7,787 nucleotides of DNA from DASUSF01 sp036375275 (GTDB taxonomy: Bacteria > Pseudomonadota > Alphaproteobacteria > Geminicoccales > Geminicoccaceae): NCBI GenBank assembly GCA_036375275.1, contig DASUSF010000002.1, positions 1 through 7,787 of the forward strand, in the 5' to 3' direction. Shown here piece by piece: positions 7,110-7,787 of the stretch (positions are counted from its first letter, which is position 1; every line of letters starts with the position of its first letter). The position numbers and the translations under genes were made by a program. The notes beneath the pieces were generated by a model. That model was given only the letters and a program-made list of their open reading frames with translations. It made no database searches and was not told the DNA's origin.

Positions 7110-7481
7110 ATGAAAAAGGTCTGGAGGAGGCCCTTGCTCAGGTATCTCGCCCCCGCCGCGCTCGCGCTCGCCCTAGGCCTGCCGGCCTCGCTGCCCGCCG
7201 CCGAGGACGCCGAGCCGGAGTTCACCGAGAGCTTCATGCACGACGAGGAGAACATCCAGCTCGGCCGCGAGCTGTTCCGGCAGCAGTGCTCGCGCTGCCA
7301 CGGCAAGGGCTCCTATCCCGGCAAGGCGCCGAAGCTGAAGCCGGCCAAATCGACGCCCGAGGACATCTACGCCAAGGTCACCTACGGCTTCGGCAAGATG
7401 CCGGCATGGGAGGAGGTGTTCTCCAACCACGAGCGGGCCGCGATCACGGCCTACATGAAGAGCCCGATCTTCAGCAACTGA
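7110..7481 (+). CDS. Small secreted mono-haem cytochrome c
   Basis: Periplasmic electron carrier, 123 residues from ATG 7110. The signal peptide MKKVWRRPLLRYLAPAALAL and following residues to about 31 (LPAAE) fit Sec export, as cytochrome c maturation requires. The haem-attachment motif is CSRCH (60-64), preceded by the class I helix NIQLGRELFRQQ (48-59). Met97 in YGFGKMPAW (92-100) is the likely sixth haem ligand, and the C-terminal helix is NHERAAITAYMKS (106-118). The mature protein of about 90 residues is typical of a class I single-haem cytochrome. It lies between two PQQ-dehydrogenase-like genes and is the natural electron acceptor for them. Start is uncertain: neither ATG 7101 nor ATG 7110 has a ribosome binding site, whereas TTG 7134 (giving a 115-residue protein with a shorter but still plausible signal peptide) follows GGAGGAGG at 7123-7130. 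Confidence 0.9.
   Translation: MKKVWRRPLLRYLAPAALALALGLPASLPAAEDAEPEFTESFMHDEENIQLGRELFRQQCSRCHGKGSYPGKAPKLKPAKSTPEDIYAKVTYGFGKMPAWEEVFSNHERAAITAYMKSPIFSN
7123..7130 (+). promoter_or_regulatory. Ribosome-binding-site-like GGAGGAGG inside the 5' end of the cytochrome c frame
   Basis: GGAGGAGG sits in frame within the cytochrome c coding sequence if ATG 7110 is used, but three bases (six from the first GGAGG core) before the in-frame TTG at 7134. It either marks the true start at 7134 or is a chance result of the Trp-Arg-Arg codons. Confidence 0.45.
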
Positions 7482-7509
7482 GGTCGGGACGACAACGAGG
7501 CGAGCGCAC

Positions 7510-7787
7510 ATGAAGAAGCTAGTCGGCGCGGCGGTCGCGCTCGCGCTGGTCGGTGGTGCCCTGACGGCGCGGGCCGAGGCGCCGGCGGTCGCGCTGGAGC
7601 TGATCGTCGACGGCCTGACCCATCCGGTGGACATGGCCTCGCCGCCCGGCGATCCGCGTCGTTTCGTGGTCGAGCAGACCGGCTGGATCAGGATCATCGA
7701 CGCCGACGGCCGGCTGCTCGAGCCGCCCTTCCTCGACCTGCGCCCGCGGATGTCGCTGTTCGACCCCGGCTTCGACGAGCGGGGCGT
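7510..7787 (+). CDS. Second PQQ-dependent sugar-dehydrogenase-like protein, 3' end beyond window
   Basis: 92 codons are visible and the frame is open at the edge. The start MKKLVGAAVALALVGGALTA with ARA before Glu23 is a good Sec signal peptide. The mature part reads LELIVDGLTHPVDMASPPGD, then RRFVVEQTGWIRIID, EPPFLDLRPRM and GFDERG, aligning segment by segment with the first dehydrogenase (ATGLTAPLAMAQPAGD, RIFIIEQPGMIKIL, DEPFLDIRHKI, EFDERG). It is therefore blade 1 of the same propeller family, a diverged paralogue and not a recent copy. GAGG at 7497-7500, nine bases upstream, serves the ATG. It lies 28 bases after the cytochrome c stop, so the two are probably co-transcribed and co-functional. 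The catalytic His and PQQ site are not yet reached, so activity cannot be judged. Confidence 0.85.
   Translation, partial: MKKLVGAAVALALVGGALTARAEAPAVALELIVDGLTHPVDMASPPGDPRRFVVEQTGWIRIIDADGRLLEPPFLDLRPRMSLFDPGFDERG

Overview
High-GC bacterial chromosome (roughly 70 % G+C by eye), gene-dense, with codons strongly biased to C or G at third positions and clear GGAGG-type ribosome binding sites. Gene content fits a proteobacterium, most likely an alphaproteobacterium (tentative): a YfcG/YghU-type glutathione transferase, a fumarylpyruvate-hydrolase-like FAA-family enzyme, a TMEM220-type membrane protein, and periplasmic PQQ and cytochrome c enzymes. No rRNA, tRNA, CRISPR array, insertion sequence or phage gene was seen.

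Left part (1-1972), ordinary metabolism. A 3'-truncated Nu-class-like glutathione transferase runs leftwards off the edge. Diverging from it are a 66-residue single-pass membrane protein with a C-terminal cysteine pair and an FAA-family hydrolase. The hydrolase meets a leftward TMEM220-family gene tail to tail; their stop codons abut in one TGATCA palindrome.

Central part (2103-5488), the most interesting region: three co-directional genes I recognise as eboD (dehydroquinate-synthase-like), eboE (TIM-barrel 'metabolite traffic' protein) and eboC (UbiA-like integral membrane prenyltransferase). eboD and eboE overlap by ATGA; eboC follows after 102 bases. The ebo locus is known from cyanobacteria, where it is needed to move a scytonemin precursor to the periplasm, and from scattered other bacteria and eustigmatophyte plastids, usually as eboA-B-C-D-E-F. 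Here the order is D-E-C, and eboA, eboB and eboF are absent from this window.

Right part (5631-7787), a periplasmic redox module on the same strand: a secreted PQQ-dependent sugar-dehydrogenase-like six-bladed beta-propeller, a strong intrinsic terminator, a small secreted mono-haem cytochrome c, and the start of a second, paralogous PQQ-dehydrogenase-like gene that runs off the edge. An obvious chain is substrate oxidation by the propeller enzymes, with electrons passed to the cytochrome. No terminator was seen between eboC and the first dehydrogenase, so a link between a reduced ebo cluster and periplasmic oxidation is a reasonable but unproven hypothesis.
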